Below, piece after piece: positions 42,854-53,238 of a DNA stretch of 64,000 nt. Position 1 is the stretch's first letter; the number at the start of each line of letters is the position of its first letter. The translations under genes were made by a program, and so were the position numbers. This DNA is from Bacillus sp. FJAT-29937 (lineage in GTDB: Bacteria; Bacillota; Bacilli; Bacillales; Cytobacillaceae): contig NZ_LMAS01000001.1 in NCBI RefSeq assembly GCF_001509555.1, positions 564,969-628,968 of the forward strand, given 5' to 3'. The notes beneath the pieces were generated by a model. The model saw only the letters and a program-made list of their open reading frames with translations, did no database searches and was not told the origin of the DNA.

Positions 42854-43249
42854 TTAACCCCCTGCTACAAATCCGCTCACACTTTGAATTAACCCAATTA
42901 CCATTAATACAATATAGGCGATAAAAAACACGAGAAAATTAAATCGCCAAAACCCTTTGAAAACTAGCGGCAAATTTATTTCATGTTTGATTTTCCAATG
43001 AAGTAAGACGAAAATAATAGCTAATACAAGCAAGGATAAAAAAATAACCCATAAAAAAGATTGTTCCCAAATGGCCAGTATTAAATAATGAACAGAGATG
43101 ATAAACAGGAAGGTACTTACATCTAGAGCCATGTGTACTGATTGTTTATGCTGCCTTGTCACTTGCTTACAAATAATGAATACGAGAAAATAGCCTAATA
43201 ATGGAATGGTAATAAATGTTGCAATGACTAAAGATAAAAATGATACCAT
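42854..43249 (-). CDS. DUF3397 membrane protein
   Basis: A 131-residue protein with four hydrophobic segments (about 3-25, 42-62, 66-86, 104-125), fitting the DUF3397 family found between the panE-like gene and bshC in many Bacillaceae. No catalytic motif is visible and its function is unknown. It starts 17 bp after the panE-like gene, so they share a transcript. Confidence 0.8.
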   Translation of the reverse strand: MVSFLSLVIATFITIPLLGYFLVFIICKQVTRQHKQSVHMALDVSTFLFIISVHYLILAIWEQSFLWVIFLSLLVLAIIFVLLHWKIKHEINLPLVFKGFWRFNFLVFFIAYIVLMVIGLIQSVSGFVAGG

Positions 43250-43266
43250 TCATACGCCTCCCTTCC

Positions 43267-44157
43267 TTAATACTCCTTGCCTTTTATCGAATGATAAAAA
43301 AACTCAGTAAGAGGAGCATGCACTCCAATATCATCTGCCTTATCCAGAACATAGCCTAGAATCGCATCCACTTCAGTCAGTCGATTACCATCTAAATCTT
43401 GGAGCATGGATGAACGATTAGCAGCTGTTTTTCTGCATACATTTTCAAGATGTGTTAGTGTCTCATCTTGATTCTCCATATATAAAATAGAACTAATTTC
43501 GTTAAACATTTGCTTAAAAAGCTTATTGTAATACGGATTGTCAAGCAGTTCACCATTGCGGACATTTAAAACTGCAGTTAAAGGATTAATAACCGAGTTA
43601 ACAACGAGTTTGTTTACTAGCATGCTTTCATAATCTTTTTCTGCCGTAAACGGAAAGCGTTCTGCAAATTGATTTGCAATTTTCTTCATAATGTTTAAAG
43701 AATGCCCCTTATAAATAGCTATCCTCGTCAGCCCACTCCCGGTATGAATCACATGATTTAAACTTTCTTTCCTAGCCCCATGCTCAACTGATCCGACATA
43801 AACATTATTCGCCTTAACCGAATCCAATAATTTTATATGCCCCATTCCATTTTGCAAAAATAAGAAAGATCCTTTATAGCATGGGGCTGCTTCTGCCATT
43901 CTCTGCAAAATATCGGGCAAATGATATTGTTTAACAGCTAGGATCGTTAAATCTTCATTTCCTTCCCAAGAAGAAAACGTTGCAGTATTAATAGAATGAA
44001 CAATCTTTTGTTCATTTTTTTCAAAAATTAATCCTTCAGATGATAAGCAATGCTCCTGTTCCTCAGAACGGACATATAAGCAAACATGATGATATTCATT
44101 TAGATAATGGGCAAATAGAAGGCCTAATGACCCTCCGCCAATAATTGCAATTTTCAT
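43267..44157 (-). CDS. panE: 2-dehydropantoate 2-reductase family protein (YlbQ)
   Basis: A 296-residue ketopantoate reductase-family protein. The N-terminal NADP site is MKIAIIGGGSLGLLFAHYL. The helical C domain holds KLVVNSVINPLTAVLNVRNGELL, which contains the catalytic Lys and Asn of the family. The ATG at 44157 begins the Rossmann motif directly; an 11-codon extension is unlikely. PanE reduces ketopantoate to pantoate for CoA synthesis; coaD lies 8 kb away. The exact substrate is inferred. Confidence 0.87.
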   Translation of the reverse strand: MKIAIIGGGSLGLLFAHYLNEYHHVCLYVRSEEQEHCLSSEGLIFEKNEQKIVHSINTATFSSWEGNEDLTILAVKQYHLPDILQRMAEAAPCYKGSFLFLQNGMGHIKLLDSVKANNVYVGSVEHGARKESLNHVIHTGSGLTRIAIYKGHSLNIMKKIANQFAERFPFTAEKDYESMLVNKLVVNSVINPLTAVLNVRNGELLDNPYYNKLFKQMFNEISSILYMENQDETLTHLENVCRKTAANRSSMLQDLDGNRLTEVDAILGYVLDKADDIGVHAPLTEFFYHSIKGKEY

Positions 44158-44277
44158 AACATCCACTTCACTATCTATGTATTTAGTCATATTTTAACAG
44201 AAAAATGAAAAAAGGTAATAAGAAAGACGAGGAATAAGAGAATAATTATATGGATATTTAGGATTGATTACAATTTC

Positions 44278-44305
44278 TTGACTATTTGTTATATAATATT
44301 ACTAT
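44278..44305 (+). promoter_or_regulatory. Likely promoter of ylbP
   Basis: TTGACT (44278-44283) and TACTAT (44300-44305) are separated by 16 bp, 73 bp upstream of the ylbP start. Confidence 0.5.
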
Positions 44306-44378
44306 GAGAAGAAAGCGCCTACATTTTTTAGAGAAAAAATCCTAATTTTCACAAAAGGATTAACAGGGAGGAAAATTT

Positions 44379-44852
44379 ATGGCTTACACGGTTGAGAAAT
44401 TGGTTATTAATTATAAAACACTTGAAGAGTTTAAAAAATTTAAAGAATATGGCTTACAAGAGCTTTCTATGCTTGAAGATCTGGAAGCAAATATTATTGA
44501 GAACGATAGTAAGTCTCCGTTCTATGGAATTTATTTTGGAGATAAGCTAGTTGCAAGAATGAGCCTTTATCAAGTTGAAAAAAACTTTGACAGATATTTC
44601 GAGCCTGCTCAAGATTACTTAGAATTGTGGAAATTAGAAGTAATTCCTGACTATCAAAATAAAGGCTATGGAACAGGACTTGTTGAATATGCGAAAAGTT
44701 TAGGGCTGCCAATTAAGACGAATCCAAGAGTGAAATCAGCTGAATTTTGGCAAAAAATGGGCTTTTCTTCTGTTCATTATGACATGGAAAGAGATCGTGG
44801 AGAAAACCCTTTAGTATGGTTTCCAGAAGGGGTTAAAGAGCAGACACATTAA
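44379..44852 (+). CDS. ylbP: GNAT-family N-acetyltransferase YlbP
   Basis: A 157-residue GNAT protein. The acetyl-CoA-binding segment is LEVIPDYQNKGYGTGLVEYAKSL, a QxxGxG-type motif, and the following KSAEFWQKMGF is typical. It has a strong ribosome site (GGGAGGA). It is convergent with gerR and divergent from the panE-like gene. The substrate is unknown. Confidence 0.9.
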   Translation: MAYTVEKLVINYKTLEEFKKFKEYGLQELSMLEDLEANIIENDSKSPFYGIYFGDKLVARMSLYQVEKNFDRYFEPAQDYLELWKLEVIPDYQNKGYGTGLVEYAKSLGLPIKTNPRVKSAEFWQKMGFSSVHYDMERDRGENPLVWFPEGVKEQTH

Positions 44853-44868
44853 AGCGGAAATATGAACG

Positions 44869-44900
44869 AAGCGGACAAAAATATGTCCGCTTTAATTTTT
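44869..44900. terminator. Terminator between convergent ylbP and gerR
   Basis: AAGCGGAC (44869-44876) pairs with GTCCGCTT (44885-44892), followed on the plus strand by TAATTTTTTT. Confidence 0.85.
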
Positions 44901-44904
44901 TTGA

Positions 44905-45498
44905 TTAAATTTTTTGCTGACTATCTTCGTTTTTGATTGCCACCATTTTTCTTGCTCTTTCCATAATTTCAATTAATGACTTGTATTCCTTTTCAATTGC
45001 GTTTAATTCTTTAATTAAACGTTCGTTTTCTGATGCAAGATAATACAGTTGCTTTTCAAGCTGTTGAATTCTTGCTTCATTTGTTTTAATATCTTCACTT
45101 TGTGAACTAGACTCTTCAGCTTTATGATAAAGATTCTTTAAGTAGCTGATCAAATCTTCAAATTCCAACGGTTTTTCATTTCCATGAGAAACTTCTGCAG
45201 GAACTTCAAGATTTTCAGCTACGTAATCATTTTCCTGTAACTTTTCTGACTCTTCTGCTTGAGGGTTGTGCTTTCTTTCCTTCCGCTGTCTTTTGGCTAG
45301 ATCAATACCAGATTTATATTGTTTTCTTACATAGGAATTCCAGCGAAATCCGCAAGCTGCTGCTGTTCTTGAAAGTTGCTTCCCTACCTTTTCAAAAGCC
45401 TGAAGCTGTGTACCCCCCTCTCTAATATGGCGAAGCACCAATTCAGCAAGAAGTAAATCTTCATCGTGAGTCCAAGCATCTTGTCGAGTTGAAGACAT
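44905..45498 (-). CDS. gerR: RsfA/GerR-family sporulation transcription regulator (YlbO)
   Basis: A 197-residue protein with an N-terminal Myb/SANT-like domain ([24 protein letters not shown], then [20 protein letters not shown]). A basic stretch ([10 protein letters not shown]), an acidic linker and a long coiled coil (residues about 125-190) follow. Position and length fit B. subtilis YlbO/GerR, a sigma-E-dependent mother-cell regulator; the forespore paralogue RsfA has the same layout, so the exact orthologue rests on position. Confidence 0.88.
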   Translation of the reverse strand: MSSTRQDAWTHDEDLLLAELVLRHIREGGTQLQAFEKVGKQLSRTAAACGFRWNSYVRKQYKSGIDLAKRQRKERKHNPQAEESEKLQENDYVAENLEVPAEVSHGNEKPLEFEDLISYLKNLYHKAEESSSQSEDIKTNEARIQQLEKQLYYLASENERLIKELNAIEKEYKSLIEIMERARKMVAIKNEDSQQKI

Positions 45499-45598
45499 CA
45501 GAATATCCCTCCTAGTGTTTTTTATTTATACATATGCTTATGCTAGAAAAGATAGACTGATATCCTAAACGATTATCGATAAAGAATGTAGAAAAACC

Positions 45599-46357
45599 TT
45601 ATTTTTTCTCTAAAAACTTGTCTACTTGCCGATGATGTGCGTCACTCTCCCATAATTTCGCACATCTCCTTACCTCTTCCTGCACTCTCTCTTGAAGCCT
45701 GGACTCATTCCATTTATGAATAAACATTGCCTTATAGGCTTTTAACACATCTGACTCTAAACTAAGTATAGGATTTAAGTATTTTCTGGCGTTTTCTAGA
45801 AGATCACCTTCAACAATAGATTGAACAAACCCTAGTTCTTTTAATTGCTCTGCCTCATAAGTGCGAGCTCCCATGAGCATTTTCATCGCATTCGCAGGCA
45901 AAAGCCTCTCAGATAGAAAGGTTCCGCCGCCCCAGCCAGTTGTAATAGCCAAAGAACCTTGGATAAACCCAGCTTTAACATGCTTGCTTGCAATACGAAA
46001 ATCACAGGCTGAAGCTAGCTCACAGCCTCCTCCAACAGCAGTTCCGTTCAGCAGGGCAATTGTAGGCTTTGGCAACAGGAGTAGCTTGACTAGTAAATCG
46101 GACATTCTACTAAGCATCTCATAGGCTTCCTCCTCTGTTTTTAAACGATGAAAAATGGATAAATCTCCACCTGAACAAAATGCCTTTTCCCCTTGACCTG
46201 TTATAGCCAGAACTTTAATATCCTCTTCACTAGCTAGAGAAAGGGCTTTTTCTAAACCGGCCATTATTTCATAACTGATTGCATTTCGCTTATCCGGTCT
46301 GTTGATCGTAAACACTAATAATCCATCTGCATGCTTTTCCAATATGTATGAGTCCAT
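45599..46357 (-). CDS. Enoyl-CoA hydratase/isomerase family protein
   Basis: A 252-residue crotonase-fold protein. It has the N-terminal INRPDKRNAIS, the oxyanion-hole segment GEKAFCSGGDLS, and ALLNGTAVGGGCELASACDFRIAS. The next helix lacks a clear catalytic glutamate pair, so hydratase, isomerase or hydrolase activity cannot be told apart. The ATG at 46357 has GGAGG five to six bases upstream; longer starts at 46387 and 46432 are weaker. It lies between rpmF and gerR, where B. subtilis has no such gene. Confidence 0.87.
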   Translation of the reverse strand: MDSYILEKHADGLLVFTINRPDKRNAISYEIMAGLEKALSLASEEDIKVLAITGQGEKAFCSGGDLSIFHRLKTEEEAYEMLSRMSDLLVKLLLLPKPTIALLNGTAVGGGCELASACDFRIASKHVKAGFIQGSLAITTGWGGGTFLSERLLPANAMKMLMGARTYEAEQLKELGFVQSIVEGDLLENARKYLNPILSLESDVLKAYKAMFIHKWNESRLQERVQEEVRRCAKLWESDAHHRQVDKFLEKK

Positions 46358-46417
46358 GAGATCCTCCATCAACCATAAATTGTTCATTTCTCCTTCTAAT
46401 AGTAGCTCAAAACGACA

Positions 46418-46448
46418 AAAGCACAAGAACATATAGTTCTTGTGCTTT
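46418..46448. terminator. Terminator downstream of rpmF
   Basis: A perfect 13-bp stem (46418-46430 with 46436-46448, loop ATATA) follows the rpmF stop. Confidence 0.8.
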
Positions 46449-46461
46449 ATCTGAATGGAAA

Positions 46462-46635
46462 TTAGTTATTAACAACTTCTTTTCCTTTGTATGTTCCGCA
46501 AGCCTTACATACGCGGTGAGCAAGTTTCATTTCACCACAGTTTGGGCATCCTACCATACCAGGTACCTGTAATTTAAAATGGGTACGACGCTTTCTTTTC
46601 GCAGTTTTAGAAGTTCTTCTAAAAGGTACAGCCAT
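46462..46635 (-). CDS. rpmF: 50S ribosomal protein L32
   Basis: A 57-residue L32 with the N-terminus [21 protein letters not shown] and a full zinc-ribbon (CPNCG...CKACG). The ATG at 46635 has AAAGGAGGTGG upstream. It follows ylbN by 47 bp, the usual arrangement. Confidence 0.97.
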   Translation of the reverse strand: MAVPFRRTSKTAKRKRRTHFKLQVPGMVGCPNCGEMKLAHRVCKACGTYKGKEVVNN

Positions 46636-46682
46636 TAGTCCCACCTCCTTAAAGAGATTTAGAGAGTGTAGTTTTCCTCCAA

Positions 46683-47207
46683 TTATGAATCGGAAGAAGG
46701 ATCACTTTGATCAAAAAAATTAGCAAGTCCAGCAAGACGAGGATCTATCTTATCCTTTTTATCTTGCTCATGAATGACCTCCCAATCCTTTCCAGACTGA
46801 GGAGCTCCTTCTTCACTGCTATCTTCGCAGAAAACTTGCATTGGAACCTCGAGTAACAGGATCTCATGAATGACCGGCATCAGGTCAATCACATCACCTT
46901 TTACTTGGTAAACTTCCTCATCGGTTTCATAATCTAAACCTTTTAAGAGAAAAGTTTCCGTTGTTTCTACATTAATTGGATAGCTTACGTCAACTAACGT
47001 ACGAGAACAAGGAAGAATTAACTTCCCTTCCATTTTCAAATGGAAGGTTGCCTTTGCGGAATCAATATCCACTCGGCCAGTGATCCTCATCGGTGATGCA
47101 TCTCTAATTGTCGGATCAATATTTTTAATCTCGTCAACTTCAACTAATTCATCGATGAGCAATTCCTTGCTTCGATATTTTTGTAACTGACTTAATGTCC
47201 ATTTCAT
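46683..47207 (-). CDS. ylbN: DUF177 protein YlbN
   Basis: A 174-residue DUF177 (YceD) family protein. It is acidic, with a conserved [17 protein letters not shown] middle and [32 protein letters not shown]. Family members are co-transcribed with rpmF and linked to 23S rRNA accumulation or ribosome assembly. The ATG at 47207 has GGGGTGA five bases upstream. Confidence 0.92.
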   Translation of the reverse strand: MKWTLSQLQKYRSKELLIDELVEVDEIKNIDPTIRDASPMRITGRVDIDSAKATFHLKMEGKLILPCSRTLVDVSYPINVETTETFLLKGLDYETDEEVYQVKGDVIDLMPVIHEILLLEVPMQVFCEDSSEEGAPQSGKDWEVIHEQDKKDKIDPRLAGLANFFDQSDPSSDS

Positions 47208-47234
47208 ATAAATCACCCCAAGGCAACAAAGGTA

Positions 47235-47263
47235 ATTATAGCTTTCATATAATTATTTGTCAA
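47235..47263 (-). promoter_or_regulatory. Consensus sigma-A promoter of ylbN-rpmF
   Basis: On the minus strand a perfect TTGACA (47258-47263) and a perfect TATAAT (47235-47240) are separated by 17 bp, fitting a ribosomal-protein operon. Confidence 0.88.
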
Positions 47264-47333
47264 TAAAATTTCTTTACAGTATAATGTGTTCATTATCAGA
47301 TTATTTAAACGTTTGGCTCGGTTAAATTTGATT

Positions 47334-47462
47334 GTTGATTTCCGTTCCAGGCACTTCGCTATCCGCGGGCGACTGCCGAGCCTCCTCGACACTTCGTGTC
47401 TGCGGGGTCTCGCCTTACTCGCTTCTCCCGCAGGAGTCTTCGTGCCTTCCACTGCAATCAAC
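47334..47462. repeat. GC-rich intergenic repeat element with terminal inverted repeats
   Basis: A 129-bp block, far richer in GC than its surroundings, is bounded by imperfect inverted ends: GTTGATT at the left and AATCAAC at the right, extending about 21 bp with five mismatches to the inner GGCAC/GTGCC. Inside are CGCGGGCGACTGCCGAGCC and TCTCCCGCAGGAGTCTTCG, which resemble a short repeat I recall as common in Bacillus intergenic regions. No good coding frame is present. It looks like a non-autonomous element or structured RNA repeat. Confidence 0.7.
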
Positions 47463-47572
47463 ATGTGTTCTAAAATTTACATGTATTTAATACTGCCAAA
47501 CTTTTTATCCTTTCTGCTTTTCTATTATCCTTCACCTTTACACCCCATTTTAAACTAATGTAAGGAGTCAAA

Positions 47573-48793
47573 ATGAAAATGAATGCAGTTGGCGTAGTTG
47601 TAGAATATAACCCTTTTCATAATGGTCATGCTTTTCATTTGCAAGAAGCAAAAAAATCCGCAGATGCCGAAATCGTTATTGCTGTAATGAGCGGTAATTT
47701 TCTTCAGAGAGGCGAACCCGCACTAGTATCAAAATGGAAGCGTACAGAGATGGCATTAAAGGCGGGTGCAGATATTGTTTTTGAACTGCCATATGCCTTT
47801 GCTACACAGCAGGCTAATTCTTTCGCAAGCGGTGCTGTTTCCATTCTCGACGCTGCAGGATGCGATTCACTTTGCTTTGGAAGTGAATCAGGAGATATTG
47901 AAAGCTTTTACCGGGCAATCTCCTACATTGAAACGAATAATGAACATTATCAGAGGCAAGTGAAAAGTTATTTAGAACTAGGAAATAGTTATCCAAAGGC
48001 ATCTTCCTTAGCTTTCCATGATTTAAACCGAGAAAAAGATTTGCTTGATCTGTCGAAGCCTAATAATATATTGGGTTTTCAATATATAAAGGCTATTCAA
48101 AAACAAGATGCTTCTATTCAGCCCTTAACTGTGTCTAGAAAGAGTGCAGATTATCATGACGCACATTTTGCTTCTGAGACAATTGCTAGTGCGACTAGCA
48201 TTAGAAAAGCCTTATTCTCTGAAGAAGGCAACATCGCCGACCTAAAACAATACATGCCTGAAACCACTTATCAAGCGCTGCTAAATTACAGACAGGAATT
48301 CGGGCTTTTTCATCAATGGGAAACCTATTGGCCGTATTTAAGGTATAGGATTCTACATTCCACTTCGAAGGAATTAAGCTTTATTTATGATGTTGAAGAA
48401 GGCCTGGAAAACCGTCTTGCTGCTGCGGCACTCGTATCGAATAGTTTTGACGAATTTATGAAAAAAATAAAAACGAAGCGGTATACGTGGACAAGGCTTC
48501 AAAGAGCCTGTGTACATATTTTAACAAACACTAGAAAGAATGAAATGGATAAACATGAAGAAAAGGCAGCATATTTACGCCTTTTAGGCATGACTTCTAA
48601 TGGGAGAGTATACTTAAACAAAAATAAATCACAACTGCAGCTGCCCTTAATCTCAAAACTTTCTTCTGTACAAGGGGAACTTCTGGCACTTGATATTAAA
48701 GCTTCCCGGATTTATTCTATGGGGGCAATCGGAAGTGCCCAGCAGCGCCTTTTGGAATTGGAATTTAAGCAGCCGCCAATTTTCCTTGATTAA
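47573..48793 (+). CDS. tmcAL: tRNA(Met) cytidine acetate ligase (YlbM)
   Basis: TmcAL makes N4-acetylcytidine at the wobble base of elongator tRNA-Met from acetate and ATP. The 406-residue protein has the nucleotidyltransferase motif VEYNPFHNGHAFHL (HxGH type) near residue 12, AVMSGNFLQRGEPA, and the later ATSIRKAL. The ATG follows AAGGAG. It is divergent from ylbN across the GC-rich repeat and convergent with ylbL. Confidence 0.94.
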   Translation: MKMNAVGVVVEYNPFHNGHAFHLQEAKKSADAEIVIAVMSGNFLQRGEPALVSKWKRTEMALKAGADIVFELPYAFATQQANSFASGAVSILDAAGCDSLCFGSESGDIESFYRAISYIETNNEHYQRQVKSYLELGNSYPKASSLAFHDLNREKDLLDLSKPNNILGFQYIKAIQKQDASIQPLTVSRKSADYHDAHFASETIASATSIRKALFSEEGNIADLKQYMPETTYQALLNYRQEFGLFHQWETYWPYLRYRILHSTSKELSFIYDVEEGLENRLAAAALVSNSFDEFMKKIKTKRYTWTRLQRACVHILTNTRKNEMDKHEEKAAYLRLLGMTSNGRVYLNKNKSQLQLPLISKLSSVQGELLALDIKASRIYSMGAIGSAQQRLLELEFKQPPIFLD

Positions 48794-48801
48794 AAAACTT
48801 C

Positions 48802-48840
48802 AAAATCAAAAATAGCGGCTTATGCCGCTATTTTGATTTT
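48802..48840. terminator. Bidirectional terminator between ylbM and ylbL
   Basis: A long stem (AATAGCGGC/GCCGCTATT extended by A/T pairing to AAAATC/GATTTT) with loop TTAT lies between the convergent stops and overlaps the end of ylbL. Confidence 0.85.
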
Positions 48841-49844
48841 AGTTTATTTAAATAGTCAATGGCTTCATCAAATGTATCAACGGGAACAATTTTCATTTTT
48901 GTCCCAATATCCTTCGCTGTCTTTACTGCCGCATTATAATTAGAATCTTGCGCTCCACTTTCATTTGGAGCAAAGAAAATTTCTGCACCAGCTTTATCAG
49001 CAGCAACAATTTTTTGCTCAATTCCTCCGATTCTTCCAATTACTCCATTCGAGTTAATCGTTCCGGTTCCGGCAATTTTGTATCCCCTCGTATAATCTTC
49101 TTCCACTAACTGATTATATATTTCCAATGAGAACATAAAGCCTGCAGAAGGTCCGCCAATATCCTCGCTGTTTATCGTTACATTAGGATTTACCTCAATT
49201 TCCTTATCGTCCACTAAAGAAATCCCTACACCAGGTTTTCCTGTCTCTTGGAGCATTTGCAAGGCAATCTTCGTCTCATTTATTTTCTTTTGGCGTTCAT
49301 AAGTAAATTCAATTACGTCACCCTCATTTTTTCCGGCTATATATTTGATAAATTGATCTGATGACTCAAATTCATTGCCGTCAACTTTAAAGATGCGGTC
49401 ACCCGCTTTCAGTTTTCCATCAGCAGGCATACCAGGCTTTACATTCAAGACAAAAATGCCATGATATTTATAATGAATCGGAATATTCGCTTTCTTATAA
49501 GCCGTCTCAATCGCAGATTGTTTGGAAGAAGACATTAAATGAAGCTGCCGAACATTATATTCCTCAACCGTTTCGTTTTCTCTCCTAATTTCATCAATTT
49601 CGTATAGTTCATGATACGGGTTCAGCTTTGCCATCGCATATGAATATATATTTGCTTTCCCCATCCTCACGGTCGTCAGCATGAAGCTTCCTGCTTCCTC
49701 ATATCCATTTTCAACTTGAACGATTGGTCCAAGCTCTTTAGCTAAGCCAGGCTTAGACACATAGTAGGGCAATGTATAAAAAGAACTTATTATTAGAATG
49801 ATTACTGCGGTCATGAAGGAACGTATAATATATTTATTTCTCAT
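48828..49844 (-). CDS. ylbL: PDZ-Lon membrane protease YlbL
   Basis: A 338-residue protein with an N-terminal anchor (residues 8-27), a PDZ domain (about 130-200: GIFVLNVKPGMPADGKLKAGDRIFKVDG) and a Lon-type S16 protease domain with catalytic Ser in GGPSAGFMFSLEIY and Lys in AADKAGAEIFFAP. B. subtilis YlbL helps clear the division inhibitor YneA after DNA damage. Start overlaps the ylbK stop (ATGA). Confidence 0.94.
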   Translation of the reverse strand: MRNKYIIRSFMTAVIILIISSFYTLPYYVSKPGLAKELGPIVQVENGYEEAGSFMLTTVRMGKANIYSYAMAKLNPYHELYEIDEIRRENETVEEYNVRQLHLMSSSKQSAIETAYKKANIPIHYKYHGIFVLNVKPGMPADGKLKAGDRIFKVDGNEFESSDQFIKYIAGKNEGDVIEFTYERQKKINETKIALQMLQETGKPGVGISLVDDKEIEVNPNVTINSEDIGGPSAGFMFSLEIYNQLVEEDYTRGYKIAGTGTINSNGVIGRIGGIEQKIVAADKAGAEIFFAPNESGAQDSNYNAAVKTAKDIGTKMKIVPVDTFDEAIDYLNKLKSK

Positions 49845-50632
49845 TCACTTGCAGGCTCCTTCCACTGGTCGATTATTTCTTTAATTTGTTTAATATGCTT
49901 TCTCGTTTCTTCTTCCCCGATTCGAATGATATCTTCAATATTCGTAAATGCTCTTGCACTATACATTTCAACCCTTGGCTTTATCATAAAATCCGAAACA
50001 ATTTCCCGATGAGTGACTAATTCCATCTGCAAAATATCCAAACTTTGCATAATTACATCGTAAATGGATGTTATTTCTGCATTTGTTTTGACATGTGACA
50101 CATCTATCGCTATAACAATATCGGCTCCCATCTCCTTAACAACTGAAACAGGGACACGGTCAACAACCCCTCCATCTACAAGGAGACGCCCATTAAGTTT
50201 CTCAGGAACAAATATCCCAGGAATAGATATACTGGCACGAACGGCATCCGCAATGGGACCTTTGTCAAAGATTACCTTTTCGCCAGTCATTAAATCAGTT
50301 GCAACTACCTTAACTGGCAGCTCTAATTGCTCTAAATGTTTGCCGTGAGTAAATATGCGTATAAGCTCCTTCACTTTTTTCCCCGCAATAAAACCCATTT
50401 TTGGAACAGTAAAATCCAGATAATATTTCCGTCTAAATGCCGTAGCTAATTTATAGAGGCGATTAATATCCAATCCAGCCCCATAAAAACAGCCCACCAT
50501 CGCGCCCATACTGCTCCCAGCTATAAAATCAATCGGAATTCCTTCTTCCTTCAATACTTTAATAGCTCCTAAATGCGCAAATCCTCTAGCTCCTCCTGAC
50601 CCAAGTGCCAATCCGATTTTCGGCCTTTCCAA
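49841..50632 (-). CDS. ylbK: Patatin-like phospholipase family protein YlbK
   Basis: A 263-residue patatin-fold hydrolase. The oxyanion-hole loop GSGGARGFAHLG, the nucleophile motif GSSMGAMVG (GxSxG) and the Asp of the dyad in DGGVVDRVPVSV are all present, so it is probably an active acyl hydrolase. Natural substrate unknown. It is co-transcribed with ylbL through a 4-bp overlap. Confidence 0.92.
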   Translation of the reverse strand: MERPKIGLALGSGGARGFAHLGAIKVLKEEGIPIDFIAGSSMGAMVGCFYGAGLDINRLYKLATAFRRKYYLDFTVPKMGFIAGKKVKELIRIFTHGKHLEQLELPVKVVATDLMTGEKVIFDKGPIADAVRASISIPGIFVPEKLNGRLLVDGGVVDRVPVSVVKEMGADIVIAIDVSHVKTNAEITSIYDVIMQSLDILQMELVTHREIVSDFMIKPRVEMYSARAFTNIEDIIRIGEEETRKHIKQIKEIIDQWKEPASE

Positions 50633-50815
50633 AAAAGATTCCTCCTTCGAGGCAATTTTTCTTTGTGTAATGAGCTTTGTGCTTCATGTAAGGTAATTAA
50701 AGATTCATGTTCAATCTTATGGTCTATTTTACTGTTCTATGAGTATATTGATTTATAGAGGACAAGGCATATTTGCAGTAACAGCCAGTTCAACTTTTGA
50801 GGGAGGCTCTGCCTA

Positions 50816-52027
50816 GTGTTACGTTCTAAAATAAAAACAATCGTTCTTGCCTTATCCGTAACGATGATGGCCATATCACTTATTTCTTTTCCTCAAGAGT
50901 CTGTAGATGCTTCCATAAGGGGCTTGAACATGTGGTGGGAAATCGTATTTCCTTCCCTTTTACCTTTTTTTATTGTTTCTGAAATGCTTATAGGGTTTGG
51001 AGTAGTCAGGTTTATTGGTGTACTCCTTGAGCCTCTCATGCGCCCTTTATTCAAGGTCCCTGGTGTTGGCGGGTTTGTCTGGGCAATGGGCATGGCATCC
51101 GGTTTTCCTGCTGGTGCAAAATTAACCGCACGGCTAAGACAGGAAGGTCAAATATCCAAAACTGAAGCTGAACGATTAGTTGCCTTCACTAATTGTTCCA
51201 ACCCATTGTTTATTTTCGGTGCTGTGTCTGTCGGTTTTTTCCATAATGCAAAGCTTGGTGTGATCCTGGCTTTAGCTCATTATTTAGGCAATATTACAGT
51301 TGGACTTTCAATGAGATTTTATGGCCGTAAAAACGAAGAAACGAACGAGAAGAAACAAGGAAAGCCCTCAATTAGATACGCATTATCCGTCCTTCACCGT
51401 ACGAGAATTAATGATAATCGGCCGATTGGCAAGCTTCTAGGCGATGCAGTCATGTCGTCTATTCGAACTTTATTAATGATTGGCGGTTTTATTATTCTTT
51501 TTTCAGTCATTAATAAACTGCTTTATCATCTTGGGATTACCGCCTTTTTAGCTGGCGGGTTAGATTTGATCCTGTCAGCATTTCGTTTGCCTGTTGAATT
51601 AAGCACTCCATTTATTTCGGGTATTTTTGAAATTACACTCGGGAGCCAACTGACAAGTCAAGTTCAGGAAGCAACTCTTATGCACCAAATAATTATTACA
51701 AGCTTCATTTTAGCATTCAGCGGCTTTAGCGTTCAGGCGCAGGTCGCAAGTATACTGGCTCAGACTGATATTGGTTTTAAGCCCTTCTTCATTGCACGTA
51801 TTTTTCATGGGTTCTTTGCGGCTTTTTATGCAGCCCTTCTCTGGAATCCCATTTATGAACGTTTTTATAATACTGAGCAGCCTTCGAATGCAGTACCGGT
51901 TGCCTTTTTGGGTGAAGGCTCCTGGCTGCAAACATGGTTTACAAGTATTTCAGAAGCAGGTCCTCTTATCACGATCTTCGCATTGCTATGCTACACTATA
52001 ATACTTGCGAGAAGATTAGGAAGATAG
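50816..52027 (+). CDS. ylbJ: Sporulation integral membrane protein YlbJ
   Basis: A 403-residue polytopic protein (about eight or nine membrane segments) with two nucleoside-recognition (gate) domains. One is around WWEIVFPSLLPFFIVSEML and the other includes FTNCSNPLFIFGAVSVGFF. B. subtilis YlbJ is sigma-E dependent and needed for normal spore cortex or heat resistance. The start is GTG at 50816 with GAGGGAGG 9-10 nt upstream. I could not identify a convincing sigma-E promoter. Confidence 0.92.
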   Translation: MLRSKIKTIVLALSVTMMAISLISFPQESVDASIRGLNMWWEIVFPSLLPFFIVSEMLIGFGVVRFIGVLLEPLMRPLFKVPGVGGFVWAMGMASGFPAGAKLTARLRQEGQISKTEAERLVAFTNCSNPLFIFGAVSVGFFHNAKLGVILALAHYLGNITVGLSMRFYGRKNEETNEKKQGKPSIRYALSVLHRTRINDNRPIGKLLGDAVMSSIRTLLMIGGFIILFSVINKLLYHLGITAFLAGGLDLILSAFRLPVELSTPFISGIFEITLGSQLTSQVQEATLMHQIIITSFILAFSGFSVQAQVASILAQTDIGFKPFFIARIFHGFFAAFYAALLWNPIYERFYNTEQPSNAVPVAFLGEGSWLQTWFTSISEAGPLITIFALLCYTIILARRLGR

Positions 52028-52050
52028 CCTATATAGTGTAATGTAAATTA

Positions 52051-52072
52051 ACGAGCACGGGAGGGTGCTCGT
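52051..52072. terminator. Bidirectional terminator between ylbJ and coaD
   Basis: ACGAGCAC (52051-52058) pairs with GTGCTCGT (52065-52072), followed by TTGTTTTATT on the plus strand. Confidence 0.85.
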
Positions 52073-52077
52073 TTGTT

Positions 52078-53134
<1,057 letters not shown>

Positions 53135-53238
53135 TATTCATTATCACCACTAATCAATACTCTGTCTATTTTTTCCTTCCTATCCTATCATAATTATTTA
53201 TCTGTAGCCAATATGTTATTCGATTCTTCCCGCAAAGT

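Noticed and set aside
47286..47558. 90-codon plus-strand frame across the GC-rich repeat
   Set aside because: It depends on translating the repeat element, has no ribosome site, and stops before tmcAL.
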